64,000 nt of DNA from Nephrocerus scutellatus (lineage: Eukaryota; Arthropoda; Insecta; Diptera; Pipunculidae): NCBI GenBank assembly GCA_947095585.1, contig OX352763.1, forward strand, positions 59,615,016 through 59,679,015, read 5' to 3'. A program made the translations under genes and the position numbers. The first letter of the stretch is position 1. Each line of letters begins with the position of its first letter. Of the stretch, positions 24,301 through 36,906 are shown one piece after another. The notes under the pieces were generated by a model that was not told the DNA's origin, ran no database searches, and saw nothing but the letters and a program-made list of their open reading frames with translations.

Positions 24301-26880
24301 ATTTGGAGGTTCTCTGTCAAGCGGATTGGTAAGTTCCCAGAGATGTCTCACTAAATTGACCCACAACTGTGTCTTCCTAAAGGAATAATCTATCGAATAG
24401 AGTTTGTTAGATTACATTGCAGAGGGGAAGAGGCATTTGTGCATCGGTTTGAACTTTTGTTATTTTTATGAAATTCTTCAATTTGGAGGTTATCTGTCAA
24501 GCGGATTGGCCAGTTCCCAGAGATGTCTCACTAAATTGACCCACACCTGTGTCTTCCTAAAGGAATAATCTATCGAATAGAGTTTGTTAGATTACATTGC
24601 ATAGGGGAAGAGGCATTTGTGCATTGGTTTGAACTTTTGTTATTTTTATGAAATTCTTCAATTTGGAGGTTCTCTGTCAAGGGGATTGGTCAGTTCCCAG
24701 AGATGTCTCACTAAATTGACCCACACCTGTGTCTTCCTAAAAGAATAATCTATCGAAGCGAGTTTGTTAGATTACATTGCAGAGGGGAAGAGGCATTTGT
24801 GCATCGGTTTGAACTTTTGTTATTTTTATGAAATTCTTCAATTTGGAGGTTCTCTGTTAAGCGGATTGGTCAGTTCCCAGAGATGTCTCACTAAACTGAC
24901 CCACACCTGTGTCTTCCTAAAGAAATAATCTATCGAATAGAGTTTGCTACATTACATTGCAGAGGGGAAGAGGCATTTTTGCATCGGTTTGAACTTTTGT
25001 TATTTTTATGAAATTCTTCAATTTGGAGGTTCCCTGTCAAGCGGATTGGCCAGTTCCCAGAGACGACTCACTAAAGTGACCCACACCTGTGTCTTCCTAA
25101 AGGAATAATCTATCGAATAGAGTTTGTTAGATTACATTGCAGAGGGGAAAAGGCATTTGTGCATCGGTTTGAACTTTTGTTATTTTCATGAAATTCTTCA
25201 ATTTGGAGGTTCTCTGTCAAGCGGATTGGCCAGTTGCCAGAGATGTCTCACTAAATTGACCCACACCTGTGTCTTCCTAAAGGAATAATCTATTGAATAG
25301 AGTTTGCTAGATTACATTGCAGAGAGGAAGAGGCATTTGTGCATCGGTTTGAACTTTTGTTATTTTTATGAAATTCTTCAATTTGGAGGTTCTCTGTCAA
25401 GCGGATTGGCCAGTTCTCAGAGATGTCTCACTAAATTGACCCACACCTGTGTCTTCCTAAAGGAATAATCTATCGAATAGAGTTTGTAAGATTACAATGC
25501 AGAGGGGAACAGGCATTTGTGCATCGGTTTGAACTTTTGTTATTTTTATGAAATTCTTCAATTTGGAGGTTCCCTGTCAAGCGGATTGGCCAGTTCCCAG
25601 AGATGTCTCACTAAATTGACCCACACCTGTGTCTTCCTAAAGGAATAATCTATCGAATAGTTTTTGTTAGATTACATTGCAGAGGGGAAGAGGCATTTGT
25701 GCATCGGTTTGAACTTTTGTTATTTTTATGAAATTCTTCAATTTGGAGGTTCTCTGTCAAGCGGATTGGCCAGTTCCCAGAGATGTCTCACTAAATTGAC
25801 CCACACCTGTGTCTTCCTAAAGGAATAATCTATCGAATAGAGTTTGTTAGATTACATTGCAGAGGGGAAGAGGCATTTGTGCATCGGTTTGAACTTTTGT
25901 TATTTTTATGAAATTCTTCAATTTGGAGGTTCTCTGTCAAGCGGATTGGTAAGTTCCCAGAGATGTCTCACTAAATTGACCCACACCTGTGTCTTCCTAA
26001 AAGAATAATCTATCGAATAGAGTTTGTTAGATTACATTGCAGAGGGGAAGAGGCATTTGTGCATCGGTTTGAACTTTTGTTATTTTCATGAAATTCTTCA
26101 ATTTGGAGGTTCTCTGTCAAGCGGATTGGCCAGTTCCCAGAGATGTCTCACTAAATTGACCCACACCTGTGTCTTCCTAGAAGAATAATCTATCGAATAG
26201 AGTTTGCTAGATTACATTGCAGAGGGGAAGAGGCATTTGTGCATCGGTTTGGACTTTTGTTATTTTTATGAAATTCTTCAATTTGGAGTTTCCCTGTCAA
26301 GCGGATTGGCCAGTTTCCAGAGATGTCTCACTAAATTGACCCACACCTGTGTCTTCCTAAAGGAATAATCTATCGAATAGAGTTTGTTAGATTACATTGC
26401 AGAGGGGAAGAGGCATTTGTGCATCGGTTTGAACTTTTGTTATTTTTATGAAATTCTTCAATTTGGAGGTTCTCTGTCAAGCGGATTGGCCAGTTCCCAG
26501 AGATGTCTCACTATATTGACCCACACCTGTGTCTTCCTAAAGGAATAATCTATTGAATAGAGTTTGTTGGATTACAATGCAGAGGGGAAGAGGCATTTGT
26601 GCATCGGTTTGAACTTTTGTTATTTTCATGAAATTCGTCAATTTGGAGGTTCTCTGTCAAGCGGATTGGTAAGTTCCCAGAGATGTCTCACTAAATTGAC
26701 CCACAACTGTGTCTTCCTAAAGGAATAATCTATCGAATAGAGTTTGTTAGATTACATTGCAGAGGGGAAGAGGCATTTGTGCATCGGTTTGAACTTTTGT
26801 TATTTTTATGAAATTCTTCAATTTGGAGGTTATCTGTCAAGCGGATTGGCCAGTTCCCAGAGATGTCTCACTAAATTGAC
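18301..26880 (+). repeat. 24-mer HOR, 4320 bp period, about two copies, no mismatch seen
   Basis: I compared the lines from 18361 to 22560 with those at +4320 and saw no difference. The match starts within the unit at 18181 (GGTTTGGACTT) and ends where 22561 has CCTAGAAGAA and 26881 has CCTAAAGGAA. The contents are repeated E-F-G-H groups, an F-G-H group, a TTATCTG unit, AAGGGGATTGGTC with CGAAGCGAG, the CTGTTAAG and GAGACGACTC units, CAGTTGCCAG, CAGTTCTCAG with AACAGG, AATAGTTTTTG, a consensus unit and GGTAAG. Identity over more than 4 kb of satellite means a very recent duplication, or an assembly error. Confidence 0.93.
21781..23940 (+). repeat. Nested 4-mer E-F-G-H, 720 bp period, three copies
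   Basis: Three E-F-G-H groups lie in tandem inside and across the 24-mer. The only differences seen are TCTCTG against TTATCTG at the first E and a C/T change (TTTTCATG against TTTTTATG) near 23910. Related short periods are nearby: 720 bp between 18361 and 19081, and 540 bp (F-G-H) between 19081 and 19621, repeated at 23401 and 23941. Confidence 0.9.
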
Positions 26881-29800
26881 CCACACCTGTGTCTTCCTAA
26901 AGGAATAATCTATCGAATAGAGTTTGTTAGATTACATTGCATAGGGGAAGAGGCATTTGTGCATTGGTTTGAACTTTTGTTATTTTTATGAAATTCTTCA
27001 ATTTGGAGGTTCTCTCTCAAGGGGATTGGTCAGTTCCCAGAGATGTCTCACTAAATTGACCCACACCTGTGTCTTCCTAAAAGAATAATCTATCGAAGCG
27101 AGTTTGTTAGATTACATTGCAGAGGGGAAGAGGCATTTGTGCATTGGTTTGAACTTTTGTTATTTTTATGAAATTTTTCAATTTGGAGGTTCTCTGTCAA
27201 GCGGATTGGTAAATTCCCAGAGATGTCTCACTAAATTGACCCATACCTGTGTCTTCCCAAAGGAATAATCTATCGAATAGAGTTTGTTAGATTACATTGC
27301 AGAGGGGAAGAGGCATTTGTGCATCGGTTTGAACTTTTGTTATTTTTATGAAATTCTTCAATTTGGAGGTTCTCTGTCAAGCGGATTGGCCAGTACCCAG
27401 AGATGTCTCACTAAATTGACCCACACCTGTGTCTTCCTAAAGGAATAATCTATCGAATAGAGTTTGTTAGATTACATTGCATAGGGGAAGAGGCATTTGT
27501 GCATTGGTTTGAACTTTTGTTATTTTTATGAAATTCTTCAATTTGGAGGTTCTCTGTCAAGGGGATTGGCCAGTTCCCAGAGATGTCTCACTAAATTGAC
27601 TCACACCTGTGTCTTCCTAAAGGAATAATCTATCGAATAGAGTTTGTTAGATTACATTGCAGAGGGGAAGAGGCATTTGTGCATCGGTTTGAACTTTTGT
27701 TATTTTTATGATATTCTTCAATTTGGAGGTTCTCTGTCAAGCGGATTGGCCAGTTCTCAGAGATGTCTCACTAAATTGACCCACACCTGTGTCTTCCTAA
27801 AGGAATAATCTATCGAATAGAGTTTGTAAGATTACAATGCAGAGGGGAACAGGCATTTGTGCATCGGTTTGAACTTTTGTTATTTTTATGAAATTCTTCA
27901 ATTTGGAGGTTCCCTGTCAAGCGGATTGGCCAGTTCCCAGAGATGTCTCACTAAATTGACCCACACCTGTGTCTTCCTAAAGGAACAATCTATCGAATAG
28001 AGTTTGTTAGATTACATTGCAGAGGGGAAGAGGCATTTGTGCATTGGTTTGAACTTTTGTTATTTTTATGAAATTCTTCAATTTGGAGGTTCTCTGTCAA
28101 GCGGATTGGTAAGTTCCCAGAGATGTCTCACTAAATTGACCCACACCTGTGTCTTCCTAAAAGAATAATCTATCGAATAGAGTTTGTTAGATTACATTGC
28201 AGAGGGGAAGAGGCATTTGTGCATCGGTTTGAACTTTTGTTATTTTCATGAAATTCTTCAATTTGGAGGTTCTCTGTCAAGCGGATTGGCCAGTTCCCAG
28301 AGATGTCTCACTGAATTGACCCACACCTGTGTCTTCCTAGAAGAATAATCTATCGAATAGAGTTTGCTAGATTACATTGCAGAGGGGAAGAGGCATTTGT
28401 GCATTGGTTTGAACTTTTGTTATTTTTATGAAATTCTTCAATTTGGAGGTTCTCTGTCAAGCGGATTGGCCAGTTCCCAGAGATGTCTCACTATATTGAC
28501 CCACACCTGTGTCTTCCTAAAGGAATAATCTATTGAATAGAGTTTGTTGGATTACAATGCAGAGGGGAAGAGGCATTTGTGCATCGGTTTGAACTTTTGT
28601 TATTTTCATGAAATTCGTCAATTTGGAGGTTCTCTGTCAAGCGGATTGGTAAGTTCCCAGAGATGTCTCACTAAATTGACCCACAACTGTGTCTTCCTAA
28701 AGGAATAATCTATCGAATAGAGTTTGTTAGATTACATTGCAGAGGGGAAGAGGCATTTGTGCATCGGTTTGAACTTTTGTTATTTTTATGAAATTCTTCA
28801 ATTTGGAGGTTATCTGTCAAGCGGATTGGCCAGTTCCCAGAGATGTCTCACTAAATTGACCCACACCTGTGTCTTCCTAAAGGAATAATCTATCGAATAG
28901 AGTTTGTTAGATTACATTGCATAGGGGAAGAGGCATTTGTGCATTGGTTTGAACTTTTGTTATTTTTATGAAATTCTTCAATTTGGAGGTTCTCTGTCAA
29001 GGGGATTGGTCAGTTCCCAGAGATGTCTCACTAAATTGACCCACACCTGTGTCTTCCTAAAAGAATAATCTATCGAAGCGAGTTTGTTAGATTACATTGC
29101 AGAGGGGAAGAGGCATTTGTGCATTGGTTTGAACTTTTGTTATTTTTATGAAATTTTTCAATTTGGAGGTTCTCTGTCAAGCGGATTGGTAAATTCCCAG
29201 AGATGTCTCACTAAATTGACCCATACCTGTGTCTTCCCAAAGGAATAATCTATCGAATAGAGTTTGTTAGATTACATTGCAGAGGGGAAGAGGCATTTGT
29301 GCATCGGTTTGAACTTTTGTTATTTTTATGAAATTCTTCAATTTGGAGGTTCTCTGTCAAGCGGATTGGCCAGTACCCAGAGATGTCTCACTAAATTGAC
29401 CCACACCTGTGTCTTCCTAAAGGAATAATCTATCGAATAGAGTTTGTTAGATTACATTGCATAGGGGAAGAGGCATTTGTGCATTGGTTTGAACTTTTGT
29501 TATTTTTATGAAATTCTTCAATTTGGAGGTTCTCTGTCAAGGGGATTGGCCAGTTCCCAGAGATGTCTCACTAAATTGACTCACACCTGTGTCTTCCTAA
29601 AGGAATAATCTATCGAATAGAGTTTGTTAGATTACATTGCAGAGGGGAAGAGGCATTTGTGCATCGGTTTGAACTTTTGTTATTTTTATGAAATTCTTCA
29701 ATTTGGAGGTTCTCTGTCAAGCGGATTGGCCAGTTCTCAGAGATGTCTCACTAAATTGACCCACACCTGTGTCTTCCTAAAGGAATAATCTATCGAATAG

Positions 29801-30130
29801 AGTTTGTAAGATTACAATGCAGAGGGGAACAGGCATTTGTGCATCGGTTTGAACTTTTGTTATTTTTATGAAATTCTTCAATTTGGAGGTTCCCTGTCAA
29901 GCGGATTGGCCAGTTCCCAGAGATGTCTCACTAAATTGACCCACACCTGTGTCTTCCTAAAGGAACAATCTATCGAATAGAGTTTGTTAGATTACATTGC
30001 AGAGGGGAAGAGGCATTTGTGCATTGGTTTGAACTTTTGTTATTTTTATGAAATTCTTCAATTTGGAGGTTCTCTGTCAAGCGGATTGGTAAGTTCCCAG
30101 AGATGTCTCACTAAATTGACCCACACCTGT
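26441..30130 (+). repeat. 11-mer HOR, 1980 bp period, about 1.9 copies
   Basis: Units from G at 26461 repeat at 28441, and the order H, TTATCTG, AAGGGGATTGGTC, GGTAAATTCC, CAGTACCC, AAGGGGATTGGCC, CAGTTCTCAG, AGGAACAATC, GGTAAG is kept until 28141/30121, where AAGAATAA changes to AGGAATAA with TCGAACAAAG. Mismatches seen are TCTCTCTC at 27010 against TCTCTGTC, and ATGATATTC at about 27709 against ATGAAATTC. The block shares its left end with the 24-mer, so it grew on that block's right edge. Confidence 0.88.
28261..28440 (+). repeat. E monomer with its usual F neighbour missing
   Basis: Everywhere else in E-F-G-H groups, E (CCTAGAAGAA, TTTGCTAG) ends with GGTTTGGACTT or a close form and is followed by F. 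Here E ends with GCATTGGTTTGAAC and is followed directly by G at 28441. The second half of E and the first half of F seem to have been lost by an exchange inside a monomer. The private CACTGAATTG at about 28314 supports an independent history. Confidence 0.6.
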
Positions 30131-30240
30131 GTCTTCCTAAAGGAATAATCTATCGAACAAAGTTTGTTAGATTACATTGCAGAGGGCAAGAGGCATTTGT
30201 GCATCGGTTTGAACTTTTGTTATTTTTATGAAATTCTTCA

Positions 30241-32766
30241 ATTTGGAGGTTCTCTGTCAAGCGTATTGGCCAGTTCCCAGAGATGTCTCACTAAATTGAC
30301 CCACACTTGTGTCTTCCTAAAGGAATATTCTATCGAATAGAGTATGTTAGATTACATTGCAGAGGGGAAGAGGCATATGTGCATCGGTTCGAACTTTTGT
30401 TATTTTTATGAAATTCTTCAATTTGGAGGTTCCCTGTCAAGCGGATTGGCCAGTTCACAGAGATGTCTCACTAAATTGACCCACACCTGTGTCTTCCTAA
30501 AAGAATAATCTATCGAATAGAGTTTGTTAGATTACATTGCAGAGGGGAAGAGGCATTTGTGCATCGGTTTGAACTTTTGTTATTTTCATGAAATTCTTCA
30601 ATTTGGAGGTTCTCTGTCAAGCGCATTAGCCAGTTCCCAGAGATGTCTCACTAAATTAACTCACACCTTTGTCTTCCTAAAAGAATAATCTATGGAATAA
30701 AGTTTGTTAGATTACATTGCAGAGGGGAAGAGGCATTTGTGCATCGGTTTGAACTTTTGTTATTTTTATGAAATTCTTCAATTTGGAGGTTCTCTGTCAA
30801 GCGGATTGGCCAGTTCCCAGAGATGTCTTACTAAATTGACCCACACCTGTGTCTTCCTAAAAGAATAATCTATCGAAACGAGTTTGTTAAATTACATTGC
30901 AGAGGGGAAGAGGCATTTGTGCATTGGTTTGAACTTTTGTTATTTTTATGAAATTCTTCAATTTGGAGGTTCTCTGTCAAGCGGATTGGTAAGTTCCCAG
31001 AGATGTCTCACTAAATCTAAATTGACCCACACCTGTGTCTTCCTAAAAGAATAATCTATCGAATAGAGTTTGCTAGATTACATTGCAGAGGGGAAGAGGC
31101 ATTTGTGCATCGGTTTGAACTTTTGTTATTTTTATGAAATTCTTCAATTTGGAGTTTCCCTGTCAAGCGGATTGGCCAGTTTCCAGAGATGTCTCACTAA
31201 ATTGACCCACACTTGTGTCTTCATAAAGGAATAGTCTATTGAATAGAGTTTGTTAGATTACATTGCAGAGGGGAAGAGGCATTTGTGCATCGGTTTGAAC
31301 TTTTGTTATTTTTATGAAATTCTTCAATTTGGAGGTTCTCTGTCAAGCGGATTGGCCAGTTCCCAGAGATGTCTCACTAAATTGACCCACACATGTGTCT
31401 TCCCAAAGGAATAATCTATTGAATAGAGTTTGTTAGATTACATTGCAGAGGGGAAGAGGCATTTGTGCATCGGTTTGAACTTTTGTTATTTTTATGAAAT
31501 TCTTCAATTTGGAGGTTCTCTGTCAAGCGGATTGGCCAGTTCCCAGAGATGTCTCACTAAATTGACCCACACCTGTGTCTTCCTAAAAGAATAATCTATC
31601 GAAACGAGTTTGTTAGATTACATTGCAGAGGGGAAGAGGCATTTGTGCATTGGTTTGAACTTTTGTTATTTTTATGAAATTCTTCAATTTGGAGGTTCTC
31701 TCTCAAGCGGATTGGTAAGTTCCCAGAGATGTCTCACTAAATTGACCCACACCTGTGTCTTCCTAAAGGAATAATCTATCGAATAGAGTTTGTTAGATTA
31801 CATTGCAGAGGGGAAGAGGCATTTGTGCATCGGTTTGAACTTTTGTTATTTTCATGAAATTCTTCAATTTGGAGGTTCTCTGTCAAGCGGATTGGCCAGT
31901 TCCCAGAGATGTCTCACTAAATTGACCCACACCTGTGTCTTCCTAAAAGAATAATCTATCGAATACAGTTTGTATGATTACATTGCAGAGGGGAAGAGGC
32001 ATATGTGCATCGGTTTGAACTTTTGTTATTTTTATGAAATTCTTCAATTTGGAGGTTCCCTGTCAAGCGGATTGGCCAGTTTCCAGAGATGTCTCACTAA
32101 ATTGACCCACACTTGTGTCTTCATAAAGGAATAGTCTATCGAATAGAGTTTGATAGATTACATTGCATAGGGGAAGAAGCATTTGTGCATTGGTTTGAAC
32201 TTTTGTTATTTTTATGAAATTCTTCAATTTGGAGGTTCTCTGTCAAGCGGATTGGCCAGTTCCCAGAGATGTCTCACTAAATTGACTCACACCTGTGTCT
32301 TCCTAAAGAAATAATCTATTGAATAGAGTTTGTTAGATTACATTGCAGAGGGGAAGAGGCATTTGTGCATCGGTTTGAACTTTTGTTATTTTTATGAAAT
32401 TCTTCAATTTGGAGGTTCTCTGTCAAGCGGATTGGCCAGTTCCCAGAGATGTCTTACTAAATTGACCCACACCTGTGTCTTCCTAAAAGAATAATCTATC
32501 GAATAGAGTTTGCTAGATTACATTGCAGAGGGGAAGAGGCATTTGTGCATCGGTTTGAACTTTTGTTATTTTTATGAAATTCTTCAATTTGGAGTTTCCC
32601 TGTCAAGCGGATTGGCCAGTTTCCAGAGATGTCTCACTAAATTGACCCACACCTGTGTCTTCCTAAAGGAATAATCTATCGAATAGAGTTTGTTAGATTA
32701 CATTGCAGAGGGGAAGAGGCATTTGTGCATTGGTTTGAACTTTTGTTATTTTTATGAAATTCTTCA
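30241..32766 (+). repeat. Irregular zone with little HOR order
   Basis: About 14 monomers with unusual combinations and no long internal period. Private or rare changes include AGTATGTTAG, GGCATATGTG, GCGCATTAGCC with TTAACTCACACC, TTCATAAAGGAATAG (two units), CACACATGTG, GTTTGTATG and GGGAAGAAGC. The first units (GCGTATTGG with CACTTGTG but 180 bp, then TTCACAG, then GCGCATT) resemble monomers 1, 2 and 3 of the 15-mer family. The zone may be an older stretch that escaped the recent amplifications on both sides. Confidence 0.7.
30961..31146 (+). repeat. 186 bp monomer with a 6 bp tandem duplication
   Basis: The unit reads CACTAAATCTAAATTGACC where others read CACTAAATTGACC: CTAAAT is doubled. 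This shifts later units by +6. It is the only indel longer than 1 bp in the window and is not found in any other unit, so it arose after, or outside, the HOR amplifications. Confidence 0.95.
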
Positions 32767-33306
32767 ATTTGGAGGTTCTCTTTTAAGCGGATTGGCCAGT
32801 TCCCAGAGATGTCTCACTAAATTGACCCACACCTGTGTCTTCCTAAAGGAATAATCTATCGAATAGAGTTTGTGGGATTACATTGCAGAGGGGAAGAGGC
32901 ATTTGTGCATCGGTTTGAACTTTTGTTATTTTTATGAAATTCTTCAATTTGGAGGTTCCCTGTCAAGCGGATTGGCCAGTTCCCAGAGACGACTCACTAA
33001 AGTGACCCACACCTGTGTCTTCCTAAAGGAATAATCTATCGAATAGAGTTTGTTAGATTACATTGCAGAGGGGAAAAGGCATTTGTGCATCGGTTTGAAC
33101 TTTTGTTATTTTCATGAAATTCTTCAATTTGGAGGTTCTCTGTCAAGCGGATTGGCCAGTTCCCAGAGATGTCTCACTAAATTGACCCACACCTGTGTCT
33201 TCCTAGAAGAATAATCTATCGAATAGAGTTTGCTAGATTACATTGCAGAGGGGAAGAGGCATTTGTGCATCGGTTTGGACTTTTGTTATTTTTATGAAAT
33301 TCTTCA
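32767..33306 (+). repeat. Three-monomer tract duplicated at 36727-37266
   Basis: Units with CTTTTAAGCGG and GTTTGTGGG, then GAGACGACTC with CTAAAGTGAC and GGGGAAAAGG, then E. The same three lie 3960 bp (22 monomers) downstream. CTTTTAAG is found only at 32767, 33847 and 36727; elsewhere this unit has CTTTCAAG. The next unit differs: 33307-33486 is a chimera with an F left end (GGAGTTTCCC) and a GGTAAG body, while 37267 is a normal F. Confidence 0.75.
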
Positions 33307-35466
33307 ATTTGGAGTTTCCCTGTCAAGCGGATTGGTAAGTTCCCAGAGATGTCTCACTAAATTGACCCACACCTGTGTCTTCCTAAAAGAATAATCTATC
33401 GAATAGAGTTTGTTAGATTACATTGAAGAGGGGAAGAGGCATTTGTGCATTGGTTTGAACTTTTGTTATTTTTATGAAATTCTTCAATTTGGAGGTTCTC
33501 TGTCAAGCGGATTGGTAAGTTCCCAGAGATGTCTCACTAAATTGACCCACACCTGTGTCTTGCTAAAAGAATAATCTATCGAATAGAGTTTGTTAGATTA
33601 CATTGCAGAGGGGAAGAGGCATTTGTGCATCGGTTTGAACTTTTGTTATTTTCATGAAATTCTTCAATTTGGAGGTTCTCTGTCAAGCGGATTGGCCAGT
33701 TCCCAGAGATGTCTCACTAAATTGACCTACACCTGTGTCTTCCTAAAGGAATAATCTATCGAATAGAGTTTGTTAGATTACATTTCAGAGGGGAAGAGGC
33801 ATTTGTGCATTGGTTTGAACTTTTGTTATTTTTATGAAATTCTTCAATTTGGAGGTTCTCTTTTAAGCGGATTGGCCAGTTCCCAGAGATGTCTCACTAA
33901 ATTGACCCACACCTGTGTCTTCCTAAAGGAATAATCTATCGAATAGAGTTTGTGGGATTACATTGCAGAGGGGAAGAGGCATTTGTGCATCGGTTTGAAC
34001 TTTTGTTATTTTTATGAAATTCTTCAATTTGGAGGTTCTCTGTCAAGCGGATTGGTAAATTCCCAGAGATGTCTCACTAAATTGACCCATACCTGTGTCT
34101 TCCCAAAGGAATAATCTATCGAATAGAGTTTGTTAGATTACATTGCAGAGGGGAAGAGGCATTTGTGCATCGGTTTGAACTTTTGTTATTTTTATGAAAT
34201 TCTTCAATTTGGAGGTTCTCTTTCAAGCGGATTGGCCAGTACCCAGAGATGTCTCACTAAATTGACCCACACCTGTGTCTTCCTAAAGGAATAATCTATC
34301 GAATAGAGTTTGTTAGATTACATTGCATAGGGGAAGAGGCATTTGTGCATTGGTTTGAACTTTTGTTATTTTTATGAAATTCTTCAATTTGGAGGTTCTC
34401 TGTCAAGGGGATTGGTCAGTTCCCAGAGATGTCTCACTAAATTGACCCACACCTGTGTCTTCCTAAAAGAATAATCTATCGAAGCGAGTTTGTTAGATTA
34501 CATTGCAGAGGGGAAGAGGCATTTGTGCATTGGTTTGAACTTTTGTTATTTTTATGAAATTTTTCAATTTGGAGGTTCTCTGTCAAGCGGATTGGTAAAT
34601 TCCCAGAGATGTCTCACTAAATTGACCCATACCTGTGTCTTCCCAAAGGAATAATCTATCGAATAGAATTTGTTAGATTACATTGCAGAGGGGAAGAGGC
34701 ATTTGTGCATCGGTTTGAACTTTTGTTATTTTTATGAAATTCTTCAATTTGGAGGTTCTCTGTCAAGGGGATTGGCCAGTTCCCAGAGATGTCTCACTAA
34801 ATTGACTCACACCTGTGTCTTCCTAAAGGAATAATCTATCGAATAGAGTTTGTTAGATTACATTGCAGAGGGGAAGAGGCATTTGTGCATCGGTTTGAAC
34901 TTTTGTTATTTTTATGAAATTCTTCAATTTGGAGGTTCTCTGTCAAGCGGATTGGCCAGTTCTCAGAGATGTCTCACTAAATTGACCCACACCTGTGTCT
35001 TCCTAAAGGAATAATCTATCGAATAGAGTTTGTAAGATTACAATGCAGAGGGGAACAGGCATTTGTGCATCGGTTTGAACTTTTGTTATTTTTATGAAAT
35101 TCTTCAATTTGGAGGTTCCCTGTCAAGCGGATTGGCCAGTTCCCAGAGATGTCTCACTAAATTGACCCACACCTGTGTCTTCCTAAAGGAACAATCTATC
35201 GAATAGAGTTTGTTAGATTACATTGCAGAGGGGAAGAGGCATTTGTGCATTGGTTTGAACTTTTGTTATTTTTATGAAATTCTTCAATTTGGAGGTTCTC
35301 TGTCAAGCGGATTGGTAAGTTCCCAGAGATGTCTCACTAAATTGACCCACACCTGTGTCTTCCTAAAAGAATAATCTATCGAATAGAGTTTGTTAGATTA
35401 CATTGCAGAGGGGAAGAGGCATTTGTGCATCGGTTTGAACTTTTGTTATTTTCATGAAATTCTTCA
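33307..35466 (+). repeat. Mosaic of modules seen elsewhere
   Basis: In order: the F/GGTAAG chimera with CATTGAAGAGG, a GGTAAG unit with TCTTGCTAAAAG, the ACATTTCAG and CTTTTAAG units, GGTAAATTCC, CTTTCAAG with CAGTACCC, AAGGGGATTGGTC with CGAAGCGAG, GGTAAATTCC, AAGGGGATTGGCC, CAGTTCTCAG with AACAGG, AGGAACAATC and GGTAAG. The last six resemble 28981-30240 but lack the CAGTACCC unit found there, a one-monomer difference. Confidence 0.7.
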
Positions 35467-36906
35467 ATTTGGAGGTTCTCTGTCAAGCGGATTGGCCAGT
35501 TCCCAGAGATGTCTCACTAAATTGACCCACACCTGTGTCTTCCTAGAAGAATAATCTATCGAATAGAGTTTGCTAGATTACATTGCAGAGGGGAAGAGGC
35601 ATTTGTGCATCGGTTTGGGCTTTTGTTATTTTTATGAAATTCTTCAATTTGGAGTTTCCCTGTCAAGCGGATTGGCCAGTTTCCAGAGATGTCTCACTAA
35701 ATTGACCCACACCTGTGTCTTCCTAAAGGAATAATCTATCGAATAGAGTTTGTTAGATTACATTGCAGAGGGGAAGAGGCATTTGTGCATCGGTTTGAAC
35801 TTTTGTTATTTTTATGAAATTCTTCAATTTGGAGGTTCTCTGTCAAGCGGATTGGCCAGTTTCCAGAGATGTCTCACTTTATTGACCCACACCTGTGTCT
35901 TCCTAAAGGAATAATCTATTGAATAGAGTTTGTTGGATTACAATGCAGAGGGGAAGAGGCATTTGTGCATCGGTTTGAACTTTTGTTATTTTCATGAAAT
36001 TCGTCAATTTGGAGGTTCTCTGTCAAGCGGATTGGTAAGTTCCCAGAGATGTCTCACTAAATTGACCCACAACTGTGTCTTCCTAAAGGAATAATCTATC
36101 GAATAGAGTTTCTTAGATTACATTGCAGAGGGGAAGAGGCATTTGTGCATCGGTTTGAACTTTTGTTATTTTTATGAAATTCTTCAATTTGGAGGTTCTC
36201 TGTTAAGCGGATTGGTCAGTTCCCAGAGATGTCTCACTAAACTGACCCACAGCTGTGTCTTCCTAAAGAAATAATCTATCGAATAGAGTTTGCTACATTA
36301 CATTGCAGAGGGGAAGAGGCATTTTTGCATCGGTTTGAACTTTTGTTATTTTTATGAAATTCTTCAATTTGGAGGTTCCCTGTCAAGCGGATTGGCCAGT
36401 TCCCAGAGATGACTCACTAAATTGACCCACACCTGTGTCTTCCTAAAGGAATAATCTATCGAATAGTTTTTGTTAGATTACATTGCAGAGGGGAAGAGGC
36501 ATTTGTGCATCGGTTTGAACTTTTGTTATTTTTATGAAATTCTTCAATTTGGAGGTTCTCTGTCAAGCGGATTGGCCAGTTCCCAGAGATGTCTCACTAA
36601 ATTGACCCACACCTGTGTCTTCCTAAAGGAATAATCTATCGAATAGAGTTTGTTAGATTACATTTCAGAGGGGAAGAGGCATTTGTGCATTGGTTTGAAC
36701 TTTTGTTATTTTTATGAAATTCTTCAATTTGGAGGTTCTCTTTTAAGCGGATTGGCCAGTTCCCAGAGATGTCTCACTAAATTGACCCACACCTGTGTCT
36801 TCCTAAAGGAATAATCTATCGAATAGAGTTTGTGGGATTACATTGCAGAGGGGAAGAGGCATTTGTGCATCGGTTTGAACTTTTGTTATTTTTATGAAAT
36901 TCTTCA
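35467..36906 (+). repeat. 8-monomer module, second copy
   Basis: This matches 16201-17640 in order and in the rare CTTTATTGAC of its G unit. Differences seen are GGTTTGGGCTT near 35617 against GGTTTGGACTT, CAGTTTCCAG in its G unit against CAGTTCCCAG, and CTTTTAAG against CTTTCAAG in the last unit. It is followed by GAGACGACTC and E, where copy 1 has a CTGTTAAG unit. Confidence 0.85.

Noticed and set aside
31007..31020. Six-base duplication at 30961-31146 as a target-site duplication of a lost mobile element
   Set aside because: CTAAAT is directly doubled with nothing between the copies and no element ends nearby. Replication slippage is simpler.
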